In this document: positions 1 to 6,730 of the stretch, piece by piece
Numbering within the stretch: position 1 is the first letter of the stretch
How the letters are laid out: every line of letters starts with the position of its first letter
Assembly (NCBI GenBank): GCA_002307905.1
Contig: DBUL01000050.1
Coordinates: 1-7,246 of the forward strand
Origin: Rhizobiaceae bacterium UBA1291
GTDB taxonomy: Bacteria > Pseudomonadota > Alphaproteobacteria > Rhizobiales > Rhizobiaceae
DNA: 7,246 nt
Direction: 5' to 3'
The notes under the pieces: model-generated
What the model saw: the letters and a program-made list of their open reading frames with translations, nothing else
What the model was told of the DNA's origin: nothing
The model's database searches: none
Made by a program: the position numbers and the translations under genes

Positions 1-577
1 CGGCTTCGGCAGGCATTTCCTCCAGCACAGGCTGCGGGCCGGTACCGGCAATCTCGGCCTCACGCCGCGGCTGACGCGGTTGCGCCTGGGGGCGCTGTGG
101 CTGCTGCTGCGGTTGCGGCTGGGGTCGCGGTTGCGGACGCTGCTGTTGCTGCGGCTGTGCAGCCTGCGAACCGACCGTCGGTTCGTCCATGCCGTCCATG
201 TCGTCGCCATCGCGATCATTGTAGTCGTTGCGGTCGTCCCGCTCGTCGCGGTCGTCACGCTCATCACGATCGTCGCGCTGGAAGCGCTCCTGCATCTGCG
301 CCTGGGCGGCAGCGATGATGCGATTGTAATGCTCGGCATGCTGCAGATAGTTTTCCGCCATGACCCGATCGCCAGCGCTTTGTGCATCGCGGGCAAGGTT
401 CGAATATTTCTCGGCGATATGCTGGGCCGTGCCGCGGATCTTCACGTCGGGACCGGAGCTGTCATACGTCCTGGTCAGCGGGTTGGCACCCTTGCGGTTG
501 AAATTGCCGCCACCATTGCTGCCGCCGCCGCCGCCGCTACGCCCGCGACCACGCTTGTTCTGCTGTCCTGGCCTCAT
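1..577 (-). CDS. DUF4167 domain protein, 5' part (runs off window)
   Basis: The first 192 residues are present; the 3' end lies beyond the window. The ATG at 577-575 is preceded by AGGTGA (585-590) with 7 nt spacing, which supports this start. Domain order: residues 1-30 are Arg/Gly/Asn-rich (MRPGQQNKRGRGR, then a Gly run); residues 32-90 form the conserved DUF4167 core (NPLTRTYDSSGPDVKIRGTA, then an AEKY helix and an AENYLQHAEHY helix); residues 101-126 are Arg/Asp repeats; residues 141-172 are Gln/Pro/Arg-rich. No signal peptide or membrane segment is visible, so it is probably cytoplasmic. The family is known to me from alphaproteobacteria but has no function I can name. The RGRGR and Gly-rich start resembles RNA-binding RGG-type tails; that is inference only. 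It follows prmC on the same strand after a 333-bp gap, so it probably has its own promoter. Confidence 0.9.
   Translation of the reverse strand, partial: MRPGQQNKRGRGRSGGGGGSNGGGNFNRKGANPLTRTYDSSGPDVKIRGTAQHIAEKYSNLARDAQSAGDRVMAENYLQHAEHYNRIIAAAQAQMQERFQRDDRDERDDRDERDDRNDYNDRDGDDMDGMDEPTVGSQAAQPQQQQRPQPRPQPQPQQQPQRPQAQPRQPRREAEIAGTGPQPVLEEMPAEA
62..157 (-). repeat. Gln/Pro/Arg low-complexity coding tract
   Basis: Residues 141-172 of the DUF4167 protein consist almost only of Gln, Pro and Arg (pattern QPQQQQRPQPRPQPQPQQQP and onward). The coding strand is a run of CAG/CAA, CCG/CCC/CCA and CGT/CGC/CGA codons. It is likely a disordered linker between the charged repeat and a more C-terminal part outside the window. 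Confidence 0.7.
200..277 (-). repeat. RDDRDE-type coding repeat in the DUF4167 gene
   Basis: Residues 101-126 of the DUF4167 protein are built from degenerate copies of the hexapeptide RDDRDE (RDDRDERDDRDERDDRNDYN, then DRDGDD). At DNA level this is an imperfect 18-bp tandem repeat of GAC/GAT, CGC/CGT and GAG codons. Synonymous differences between copies suggest it is old or selected at protein level rather than a recent slippage product. It forms a highly charged, probably disordered segment. Confidence 0.75.
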
Positions 578-910
578 CGATTATTCACCTGAATTCTTCT
601 GTTGTGCTGATAGATGGCAACGCTGTTGGTTCTGGTTTGGACCGGACCAAGGCTATGCGTGCCGCGGGCAAACTGCGCCATCGCTTTCGTGCCGCTGGTG
701 ATAGTCAAGTTTACTGAGTTACGCAGCGGGATTTGCTCGTCCCGTGAAGCCCAGTCATGAGCTGAAATCGCGGCAAACCCAGACCCCGAACGAATCTCGT
801 TCATTCCCTGCTGCCCGTTGCGTGCCCGCAAACTATTACGCTTCATCTGTAAAACCAAGCCTTTTCTTTCAAAAGCCCAATAATCCTTAGCACATGCAGC
901 AAGTCGAAAG
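578..910 (-). other. 333-bp intergenic/leader region between prmC and the DUF4167 gene
   Basis: No gene is supported here. By my count GC is about 52%, lower than in the flanking genes. An open minus-strand frame crosses it (574-1038, mostly from overlap with prmC), but its possible starts at 846 and 804 lack a well-spaced Shine-Dalgarno. No U-tailed hairpin follows the prmC stop. It probably carries the DUF4167 promoter. Weak candidates on the minus strand are TTGAAA with TACAGA 15 nt downstream near 845-875, and a lone rhizobial-type CTTGAC near 706-711 without a good -10. A 14-bp near-palindrome lies at 637-650. None of these is strong enough to call separately. Confidence 0.5.
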
Positions 911-1780
911 TTAAACGCCCCGCGCGAAGAGCAGGACTCGATCGTTGCCGCCATGGTCGACGTGTCGTTCGAGCATGGAAAATCCTTTTTCTTCAAAGAT
1001 TTGCCTGACGCTTTGCCTCTGGTCATAGCCAATTTCAACGCCCATCAAGCCGTTGGGGAGGAGATGTTGCGCCGCGTTCTCGGCAATGGCCCGGTAGGCT
1101 ACCAGCCCATCCTCGCCACCATCGAGCGCCGCTTTGGGATCATAATCCCTGACATCGGGCTCCAGCGTCCCGACCACCTTTGTGGGTATATAGGGTGGAT
1201 TTGACACGATGATGTCGAAGCTCTCTTCGATCGCCTCAAACCATGCGCTTTCGCGCGTGTCAAATCTGTCGGCTGTATTATTTATATAGGCGTTGCTTCT
1301 GGCGGTTTTAAGGGCACCTGGCGAAATATCGCTGCCGAGCGCCGTCGCCTGCGGACATTCCTTTAGCAAGGCGAGTGCAATCGCCCCGGTGCCGGTGCCC
1401 AGGTCCAGGATGCGGGCGCTGCCCCTTCCGGCGGCAATGCGCTTCAGGTGCGGCAACACGGCATCGACAAGAATTTCGGTATCCGGCCTGGGCTCCAGCG
1501 TCTCCGGGGACAACTGGAGGTCGAGCCCGTGGAACTCGCGGTGGCCGAGAATGCGATGCACGGGCTCATGCCGCAGCCTGCGCGCGACCGCGTCGGCAAT
1601 CAGCGCCTGCTCGCTCTGCGTCACGAGCCGATCCGTCTGCGTAAACACCTCGGTCGTCGAAAGCCCGAGCAGCCCACCCAGCAGGATCCGCGTTTCGATG
1701 GAGGCATCGGCAAAGCCGGCATTGGCAAGGGTCGCCCGCGTCTCGACCACAACGGCACCGAGCGTCGGCTCGCCCCTCAC
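911..1780 (-). CDS. prmC: Peptide chain release factor N5-glutamine methyltransferase PrmC (HemK)
   Basis: A protein of 289 residues, a normal length for the family. It transfers a methyl group from S-adenosylmethionine to the Gln side chain of the GGQ motif in release factors RF1 and RF2, in the cytoplasm. Visible landmarks: an N-terminal helical substrate-binding domain (about 1-85), the PRPDTE motif (97-102), the SAM-binding loop DLGTGTG (126-132), SD at 150-151 as the likely acidic SAM contact, and the catalytic NPPY (194-197) that holds the target glutamine. The start is GTG at 1780-1778; an in-frame TGA lies three codons upstream (1789-1787), so no longer form is possible. The start overlaps the prfA stop as GTGA and has only a poor ribosome site (TTGGTGA), which suggests translation coupled to prfA. 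The stop is TAA. Confidence 0.96.
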   Translation of the reverse strand: MRGEPTLGAVVVETRATLANAGFADASIETRILLGGLLGLSTTEVFTQTDRLVTQSEQALIADAVARRLRHEPVHRILGHREFHGLDLQLSPETLEPRPDTEILVDAVLPHLKRIAAGRGSARILDLGTGTGAIALALLKECPQATALGSDISPGALKTARSNAYINNTADRFDTRESAWFEAIEESFDIIVSNPPYIPTKVVGTLEPDVRDYDPKAALDGGEDGLVAYRAIAENAAQHLLPNGLMGVEIGYDQRQSVRQIFEEKGFSMLERHVDHGGNDRVLLFARGV

Positions 1781-2856
1781 GTCGATTCACCAAGCTGGGC
1801 GAGCTGGCCGGCCTGATAGTCAGCGATCAACGCATCGACCATTTCGTCGATGTCGCCCTCCATCATCCGGTCGAGCTTGTAGAGCGTCAGGTTGATCCGG
1901 TGGTCGGTGACGCGGCCCTGCGGAAAGTTATAGGTGCGGATACGCTCCGAGCGGTCACCCGAACCGACCTGGCTCTTGCGGTCGGCCGAACGCTCGTTGT
2001 CGGTGCGCTGCCGCTCGATGTCGTAGAGCCTGGAACGCAGCACAGCCATGGCCTTGGCGCGGTTCTGGTGCTGCGACTTTTCCGAGGAGGTGACGATGAG
2101 CCCGGTCGGAAGATGGGTGATGCGCACAGCCGAGTCGGTCGTGTTGACGTGCTGCCCGCCGGCGCCGGACGCGCGCATGGTGTCGATGCGGATGTCTTCC
2201 GGACGGATCTCGATGTCGATTTCCTCGGCCTCGGGAAGCACGGCCACCGTTGCCGCGGAGGTATGGATGCGTCCGCTCGCCTCCGTCTCCGGCACGCGCT
2301 GCACACGGTGCACGCCGGACTCGAACTTCATCTTGGAAAAAACCCCGCGCCCGCTGATCGTCGCGATGATTTCCTTATAGCCGCCCGCCTCTCCCTCGCT
2401 TGCCGAGAGAACGTCCACCTTCCAGCCCTTGGCGCTGGCGAAGCGCTCGTACATGCGGAAAAGGTCGCCGGCGAAAAGTGCGGCTTCCGAACCACCGGTT
2501 CCGGCGCGGATTTCGAGGATAGCGCTCTTTTCGTCGGCGGCATCCTTCGGCAGGAGCAGGATCTGCATGTCCTTTTCCAGCCCCTCGATGCGTTCCTCGA
2601 CGTCAGGCATCTCCATTTCGGCAAGCTCGCGCATCTCGCGGTCGGTCGCCTTGTCGGCGAGAAGGGCCTTGAGCCCGGACTGTTCCGTGATCGCGGCCTC
2701 GTATTCGCGGATCTTTCTCACCACCGGCTGTAGTTCGGAATATTCGGACGCCAGCTTGACATAGACGTCGGCCGCCGGCCCCGCCGACATGCGCGCCTCT
2801 ATCTCGCCAAAGCGGCGTTCGAGCTCACGCATTTTCTCGACAGGAAGCTTCGCCAC
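1777..2856 (-). CDS. prfA: Peptide chain release factor 1 (RF1)
   Basis: A protein of 359 residues, full length for bacterial RF1. It recognises UAA and UAG in the ribosomal A site and triggers peptide release. Domain order: helical domain 1 (about 1-100), then the RF core. The stop-codon recognition tripeptide is PET at 189-191 within [15 protein letters not shown]-x-T marks RF1, whereas RF2 has SPF. The catalytic GGQ is at 233-235 (SGAGGQHVN), and Gln235 is the expected PrmC target. The start is GTG at 2856-2854: an in-frame TAA lies just upstream at 2862-2860, and GGAG sits 6 nt before it. An ATG at codon 9 (2832-2830) is a weaker alternative. It lies 23 bp after ptsP and overlaps prmC by 4 bp, so it is almost certainly co-transcribed with both. 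Its own stop is TGA, which RF2 reads, not RF1. Confidence 0.97.
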   Translation of the reverse strand: MAKLPVEKMRELERRFGEIEARMSAGPAADVYVKLASEYSELQPVVRKIREYEAAITEQSGLKALLADKATDREMRELAEMEMPDVEERIEGLEKDMQILLLPKDAADEKSAILEIRAGTGGSEAALFAGDLFRMYERFASAKGWKVDVLSASEGEAGGYKEIIATISGRGVFSKMKFESGVHRVQRVPETEASGRIHTSAATVAVLPEAEEIDIEIRPEDIRIDTMRASGAGGQHVNTTDSAVRITHLPTGLIVTSSEKSQHQNRAKAMAVLRSRLYDIERQRTDNERSADRKSQVGSGDRSERIRTYNFPQGRVTDHRINLTLYKLDRMMEGDIDEMVDALIADYQAGQLAQLGEST

Positions 2857-2862
2857 CCTTTA

Positions 2863-2866
2863 CTCC
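2863..2866 (-). promoter_or_regulatory. Ribosome binding site deciding the GTG start of prfA
   Basis: The minus strand reads GGAG, 6 nt (TAAAGG), then GTG. This spacing favours GTG at 2856 over the ATG at codon 9, which is preceded only by GAGAAA. The site lies in the 23-nt gap after the ptsP stop. Confidence 0.7.
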
Positions 2867-2879
2867 ATGTAGAATTCGG

Positions 2880-5147
2880 TCAGAGGGGAATATTGTTGTC
2901 TTCGGCAAAGCCGACCAGGATGTCCCGGAGCGGCAGATGCGAATGATGATCGTCGAGAGCCGCGTCGAGCTCCCGGTTGAGCTTATCCACATCGAGCCCC
3001 AGGAGCATGGCCTTGACCGGGCCAATCGCCGTCGGCGACATCGAGATCGAACGGAAACCGATGCCGAGCAGCGCCATGGCGGAAAGCGGCTTGCCCGCCA
3101 TTTCGCCACACAGCGTCACCGAGGTTTCGTGCCGGTTGGCGGCGCGCACGATGTCACGCAGGATCCTGAGGAACGGACGTCCCAGCACATCGAAACGGTC
3201 GGAGACGCGCGCATTGCCGCGGTCGACCGCCATGGAAAACTGGAACAGGTCGTTCGAGCCGACCGAGACGAAGTCGACCTCCTGCATCAGCTCGTCGAGC
3301 TGCCACATCAGCGCCGGCACTTCGAGCATGGCGCCGAATTGCAGCTTCTTCGGCAGCGGATGGCCGAACTTCGAGAGGTGCTGGACCTCCTTCTGCATCA
3401 ACTCGCGCACTGCTCGGATTTCGCCGACTTCCGTTACCATCGGCAGCATCATCCTGAGGTCGCCGCCGGCGGCAGCCTTCAGCAGCGCCCGCAGCTGGGC
3501 CCGAAGCAGGCCCGGCCGGTCGAGAGACAGGCGGATCGCCCGCCAGCCGAGTGCCGGGTTTTCCTCTTCGTGGCCGCGGAAATAGGAGACGACCTTGTCG
3601 CCCCCGATGTCGAGCGTGCGGAAGGTCACCGGCCGCCCGCCCGACTGGCGAAGCACGCTTCGGTAAAAGCTCTCCTGCTCCTCGCCCTTCGGCATGGTCG
3701 AGGAAATCATGAATTGCAGCTCGGTGCGGAACAGCCCGATGCCCTCGGCGCCGGATTCGGCCAATTGCGGCAGATCGACCAGAAGGCCGGCATTCATCTG
3801 CAGCGTGATGCGCTTGCCGTCCTTGGTCAGCGGCTCGACGTCGCGTAGCGCGCGGAATTGTTCCTGGCGGCGGGCCCTGAGCTTCACCTTCTCCTCATAG
3901 GCCTTCTGCATCTCGGCCACAGGACGGATATGGACCTTGCCGTCGTCGCCGTCGATGATCACCGGGTCGCCGTTTTCGGCAAGCGCCACCGCCCCCGTCG
4001 CCTGGCCGATCACGGCAATGCCCATGGCGCGGGCGACGATGACCACATGGCTCGTCACCGCGCCTTCCTCCAGCACCAGGCCGCGCAGGTTGGCGCGCGG
4101 ATAATCGAGCAATTCGGCAGCCCCCATGGCGCGTGAGAAGATGATCGCGTCGGCCGGGAAGCCTTCGGTTTGGCTCTGGGGCGAAAATCCGGTTAGCTGG
4201 CGCAAGAGCCGATTGGCCAGATCGTCGAAGTCGTGCATCCGCTCGCGCAGATAGGGATCCGTCAGTCGGATCATCCGCGCCTTGGTGTCGCTCTGCACCT
4301 TCTCGACCGCAGCCTCGGCGGTCAGCCCGTTGTGGATCGCCTCTTCCATGCGCCGCACCCAGCCCTGGTCATGGGCAAACATGCGGTAGGTCTCGAGCAC
4401 GTCGCGGTGCTCTCCCTCCATCGACACTTCCCGCCTGGACAGCATGTCGTCGATCGAGATCCGAAGCGAACCGAGCGCCTCGGCAAGCCGGCGGATTTCC
4501 GTCTCGGTGTCCTCGTTCAACAGGTTGGTGACCACGATGCGCGGCTCGTGCAGCACGACATAGCCGAGCCCGATACCCTCGTTATAGCTGTCGCCCTCGA
4601 TCGTCACCGGGCGCGTCAGGTCGAGCTCAAGCCCGGGGCGGGTGATCTTCTTCAACTCGCCGGTCGCGATCATCTCGGCCAGAACCATGGCGGTCGTTTC
4701 GAGCGCTTCAAGCTCGTCCTCACGGTAATTGCGCTGTGCCTTGTTCTGGACGACGAGAACGCCCAAACTGCGGCCGGCCCTGAGGATCGGCACGCCGAGG
4801 AAGGAATGGTAGATCTCCTCACCGGTTTCCGGCAGGTAGCGGAAGGCCGGATGCGCCTGGGCGTCGGAGAGGTTGAGCGGCTGGGCGGACGCCGCGATCG
4901 TGCCGACCAGGCCCTGGCCCATCTTCAGCTGGGCGAGGTGGACGGCATCCTTGTTGAGACCTTCGGTGGCGTAAAGTTCCAGCACGCCGTCGGCGCGCAG
5001 CACGTAGGCCGAGCACACTTCCGCGACCATATTGCTCGCGATCTGGCGAACGATCTGGTCAAGGCGCTCCTGTGGCTCGAGCGGCTCCGCCATCAATTCG
5101 CGCAACCGCTTGAGGAGGACGCGCGGACCCGCGGAAAGGTCTCTCAT
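2880..5147 (-). CDS. ptsP: Phosphoenolpyruvate-protein phosphotransferase, nitrogen PTS enzyme I (EI-Ntr)
   Basis: A protein of 755 residues, matching GAF-containing EI-Ntr rather than the shorter sugar enzyme I (about 570). It autophosphorylates from PEP and passes the phosphate to NPr and then EIIA-Ntr, a regulatory chain in the cytoplasm. Domain order: GAF sensor (about 28-165), PEP-utiliser N-terminal domain (about 185-305), swivelling phospho-His domain (about 333-408) with His367 in EGAVTSHVVIVAR, and the PEP-binding barrel (about 433-725). Barrel landmarks are GLFRTE (471-476), LDIGGDK (512-518), SVGSNDLFQF (628-637) and catalytic Cys680 in TLCGEMAG. From the literature on Sinorhizobium, the GAF domain lets glutamine inhibit the enzyme; whether that holds here is inference. 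The ATG at 5147 has GGGAG (5157-5161) 9 nt upstream. It follows lysC by 89 bp and precedes prfA by 23 bp. The stop is TGA. Confidence 0.97.
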   Translation of the reverse strand: MRDLSAGPRVLLKRLRELMAEPLEPQERLDQIVRQIASNMVAEVCSAYVLRADGVLELYATEGLNKDAVHLAQLKMGQGLVGTIAASAQPLNLSDAQAHPAFRYLPETGEEIYHSFLGVPILRAGRSLGVLVVQNKAQRNYREDELEALETTAMVLAEMIATGELKKITRPGLELDLTRPVTIEGDSYNEGIGLGYVVLHEPRIVVTNLLNEDTETEIRRLAEALGSLRISIDDMLSRREVSMEGEHRDVLETYRMFAHDQGWVRRMEEAIHNGLTAEAAVEKVQSDTKARMIRLTDPYLRERMHDFDDLANRLLRQLTGFSPQSQTEGFPADAIIFSRAMGAAELLDYPRANLRGLVLEEGAVTSHVVIVARAMGIAVIGQATGAVALAENGDPVIIDGDDGKVHIRPVAEMQKAYEEKVKLRARRQEQFRALRDVEPLTKDGKRITLQMNAGLLVDLPQLAESGAEGIGLFRTELQFMISSTMPKGEEQESFYRSVLRQSGGRPVTFRTLDIGGDKVVSYFRGHEEENPALGWRAIRLSLDRPGLLRAQLRALLKAAAGGDLRMMLPMVTEVGEIRAVRELMQKEVQHLSKFGHPLPKKLQFGAMLEVPALMWQLDELMQEVDFVSVGSNDLFQFSMAVDRGNARVSDRFDVLGRPFLRILRDIVRAANRHETSVTLCGEMAGKPLSAMALLGIGFRSISMSPTAIGPVKAMLLGLDVDKLNRELDAALDDHHSHLPLRDILVGFAEDNNIPL

Positions 5148-5177
5148 GCGTGCATGCTCCCGAATTCGTCATTGGGC

Positions 5178-5196
5178 CGGGCGGCCTCGCCGCCCG
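5178..5196 (-). other. Perfect GC hairpin in the lysC-ptsP gap
   Basis: The minus strand carries an 8-bp perfect stem, CGGGCGGC / GCCGCCCG, with a 3-nt loop (GAG). It lies 30 nt upstream of the ptsP start and is followed by GCCCAATGAC, with no run of U. It is therefore not a standard intrinsic terminator. It could be an mRNA processing or stabilising element, a pause site or a Rho-related attenuator. The rest of this 89-bp gap shows no convincing promoter. Confidence 0.5.
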
Positions 5197-5236
5197 TGTC
5201 GCAAACGACGGGGAGAGCGAATTCCGCTTGTAAGAA

Positions 5237-6511
5237 TCAATTCTTATCGAGGCCGTAGCAGGAATGCAAAGTCCGAACAGCGAGTTCGGCATAAGGGCCG
5301 TCGATCAGGATGGAAATCTTGATTTCCGAGGTGGTGATCGCCTTGATATTGATGCCCTTTTCGGCGAGCGCCTTGAAGGCGGTGGCGGCGACGCCCGCAT
5401 GACTGCGCATGCCGATGCCGATGACCGAGACCTTCACCAGGCCCTTTTCGCTCTGCACCACGTCATAGCCGATCTTGTCCTTGTTCTCGCCGAGCACCGA
5501 AAGCGCCTTGTCGACGTCGCCCGAGGGCACGGTAAACGTCATGTCGGTGCGGGTGCTGTCTTCCGAAATGTTCTGGACGATCATGTCGACATTGATATGC
5601 GCCTCGGCCAGCGGCCCGAAGATCGCGGCGGAAACGCCCGGCCGGTCGGCGAGCCGACGCAGCGAGATCTGCGCTTCATCCTTGGCATAGGCAATACCGG
5701 TAACTACTTCCTGTTCCACGATCTCTTCCTCATCGCAAATCAACGTACCGGGCGGGTTCAGGAGATCGCCCATGCCCGGTGCATCGGGATCCTCGAAGCT
5801 CGAACGCACGAAGGTGCGCACCTTGTGGACCATGGCCAGCTCGACCGAACGCACCTGCAGCACCTTGGCGCCGAGCGAGGCCATTTCGAGCATTTCCTCG
5901 AAAGCGATCTTCTTCAGCCGCCGCGCCTTCGGCTCGATGCGCGGGTCGGTCGTATAGACCCCGTCGACATCGGTATAGATGTCACAGCGGTCCGCCTTGA
6001 TGCCGGCGGCAATCGCCACGGCCGACGTATCGGAGCCGCCGCGGCCGAGCGTGGCGATCCGGTTGTCCGGGCCGATGCCCTGGAAGCCGGCGACGACAGC
6101 CACCTGGCCTTCGCCCATCCGGCGGATGATGTCGGAGCCGTCGATCTCCTGGATGCGGGCTGCGCCATGCGCATTGTCGGTCTTGATCGGGATCTGCCAG
6201 CCCTGCCAGGAGCGGGCATTGATGCCCATCGACTGCAGCGCGATGGCGAGAAGGCCGGACGTCACCTGTTCGCCAGAAGCGACGATGGCGTCATATTCGC
6301 GCGCGTCGTAGAACGGCGAGTCGGCCCCGGCCACCTTCGGCATGGTCTGCACCCAGTCGACCAGTTCGTTGGTCTTGCCGGACATGGCCGAAACGACGAC
6401 AGCCACCTCGTGGCCCGCATCGACCTCGCGTTTGACATGCCGGGCAACATTGTAGATGCGTTCGAGATTGGCGACGGAGGTTCCGCCGAATTTCATCACG
6501 ATGCGAGCCAT
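5237..6511 (-). CDS. lysC: Aspartate kinase (aspartokinase)
   Basis: A protein of 424 residues, typical of single-function aspartokinases. It phosphorylates L-aspartate with ATP, the entry step to lysine, threonine, methionine and diaminopimelate. Landmarks: KFGGTSV (7-13) in the nucleotide/phosphate site, VVVSAMSGKTN (38-48), ASGEQVT (78-84), TLGRGGSDTSAV (154-165) and YTDVDGVYTTDPR (179-191). Two ACT domains follow (about 281-343 and 358-424), the second with the effector-site-like segment KAITTSEIKIS. Feedback control by lysine and/or threonine is expected for this type. The start is ATG at 6511. A longer in-frame reading from TTG at 6628 adds 39 residues without aspartokinase character and overlaps the candidate promoter, so I reject it. 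The ribosome site is weak (GAAGG is only 1 nt away, GACGG 10 nt). The stop is TGA. An internal start near codon 265 is discussed separately. Confidence 0.97.
   Translation of the reverse strand: MARIVMKFGGTSVANLERIYNVARHVKREVDAGHEVAVVVSAMSGKTNELVDWVQTMPKVAGADSPFYDAREYDAIVASGEQVTSGLLAIALQSMGINARSWQGWQIPIKTDNAHGAARIQEIDGSDIIRRMGEGQVAVVAGFQGIGPDNRIATLGRGGSDTSAVAIAAGIKADRCDIYTDVDGVYTTDPRIEPKARRLKKIAFEEMLEMASLGAKVLQVRSVELAMVHKVRTFVRSSFEDPDAPGMGDLLNPPGTLICDEEEIVEQEVVTGIAYAKDEAQISLRRLADRPGVSAAIFGPLAEAHINVDMIVQNISEDSTRTDMTFTVPSGDVDKALSVLGENKDKIGYDVVQSEKGLVKVSVIGIGMRSHAGVAATAFKALAEKGINIKAITTSEIKISILIDGPYAELAVRTLHSCYGLDKN
5717..5731 (-). promoter_or_regulatory. Candidate internal ribosome site and GTG start in lysC (beta-subunit start)
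   Basis: On the minus strand GAGGA (5731-5727) is followed by 7 nt and then an in-frame GTG at 5719-5717, codon 265 of lysC. Translation from here would give a 160-residue protein holding both ACT domains (VEQEVVTGIA onward). From memory, the aspartokinase of Corynebacterium glutamicum has a nested beta subunit beginning at the equivalent point (VEEAVLTG). The sequence shows the spacing and codon; actual use is inference. Confidence 0.4.
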
Positions 6512-6599
6512 GCCTTCGATACCGTCACGCTGATGGACACCCGCCGGCGCCCTTTTTTCAAGACACGCCCGCGACCATGCCGTCGGACGAAGTTGCGGT

Positions 6600-6628
6600 C
6601 TCATATCGAAAAGAACCGGCAAGTTCAA
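6600..6628 (-). promoter_or_regulatory. Candidate sigma-70-type promoter for lysC
   Basis: The minus strand carries TTGAAC (6628-6623), a 17-nt spacer and TATGAG (6605-6600). Each box matches 4 of 6 consensus positions (TTGACA, TATAAT). It lies just downstream of the terminator-like hairpin of the SH3 gene and would give a leader of about 80 nt before the lysC ATG. I see no lysine-riboswitch-like structure in this leader and no lysine-rich leader peptide. Confidence 0.45.
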
Positions 6629-6684
6629 TGGCCCTGGCCCACTGACCTCCCCATTGGGCGCGGGACAAATTCCTTGAACGCGAA

Positions 6685-6706
6685 ACGGCGGCCCTGCGGC
6701 CGCCGT
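6685..6706 (-). terminator. Terminator-like hairpin after the SH3-domain gene
   Basis: A 9-bp perfect stem, ACGGCGGCC / GGCCGCCGT, with a 4-nt loop (GCAG) begins 24 nt past the TAG of the SH3-domain gene. On the minus strand it is followed by TTCGCGTT, so the U tract is short and broken. Strong GC stem and position favour termination of the upstream gene before lysC, but termination may be partial. Confidence 0.6.
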
Positions 6707-6730
6707 CCCATCATGATCGGTTCTGTCGCC

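Noticed and set aside
80..592. Plus-strand open frame of 170 codons opposite the DUF4167 gene
   Set aside because: Leu/Val/Ala-rich appearance arises from reading the Arg/Asp and Gln/Pro repeats backwards; the minus-strand product has the DUF4167 core and a good ribosome site.
1900..2733. Plus-strand open frame of 277 codons opposite prfA
   Set aside because: Mirror of the RF1 coding frame; no independent support.
2937..3848. Plus-strand open frame of 303 codons opposite ptsP
   Set aside because: Antisense shadow in the same sense; no domain and no start signal.
4233..5258. Long plus-strand open frame (341 codons) opposite ptsP
   Set aside because: Antisense shadow of a well-supported gene in GC-rich DNA; His/Arg/Leu-rich composition and no recognisable domain.
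6540..6560. T-run at about 6552-6558 on the plus strand as a plus-strand terminator
   Set aside because: No adequate stem precedes it and there is no plus-strand gene to terminate.
6550..6581. Six-codon leader peptide (MVAGVS) in the lysC leader, with an A-run behind it
   Set aside because: No ribosome site, no lysine or threonine codons, and no alternative hairpins that would form an attenuator.
6512..6628. N-terminal extension of lysC from TTG at 6628 (39 extra residues)
   Set aside because: The extension has no aspartokinase character, the TTG is part of the candidate -35 box, and the ATG at 6511 begins MARIVMKFGGTSV, the normal family start.
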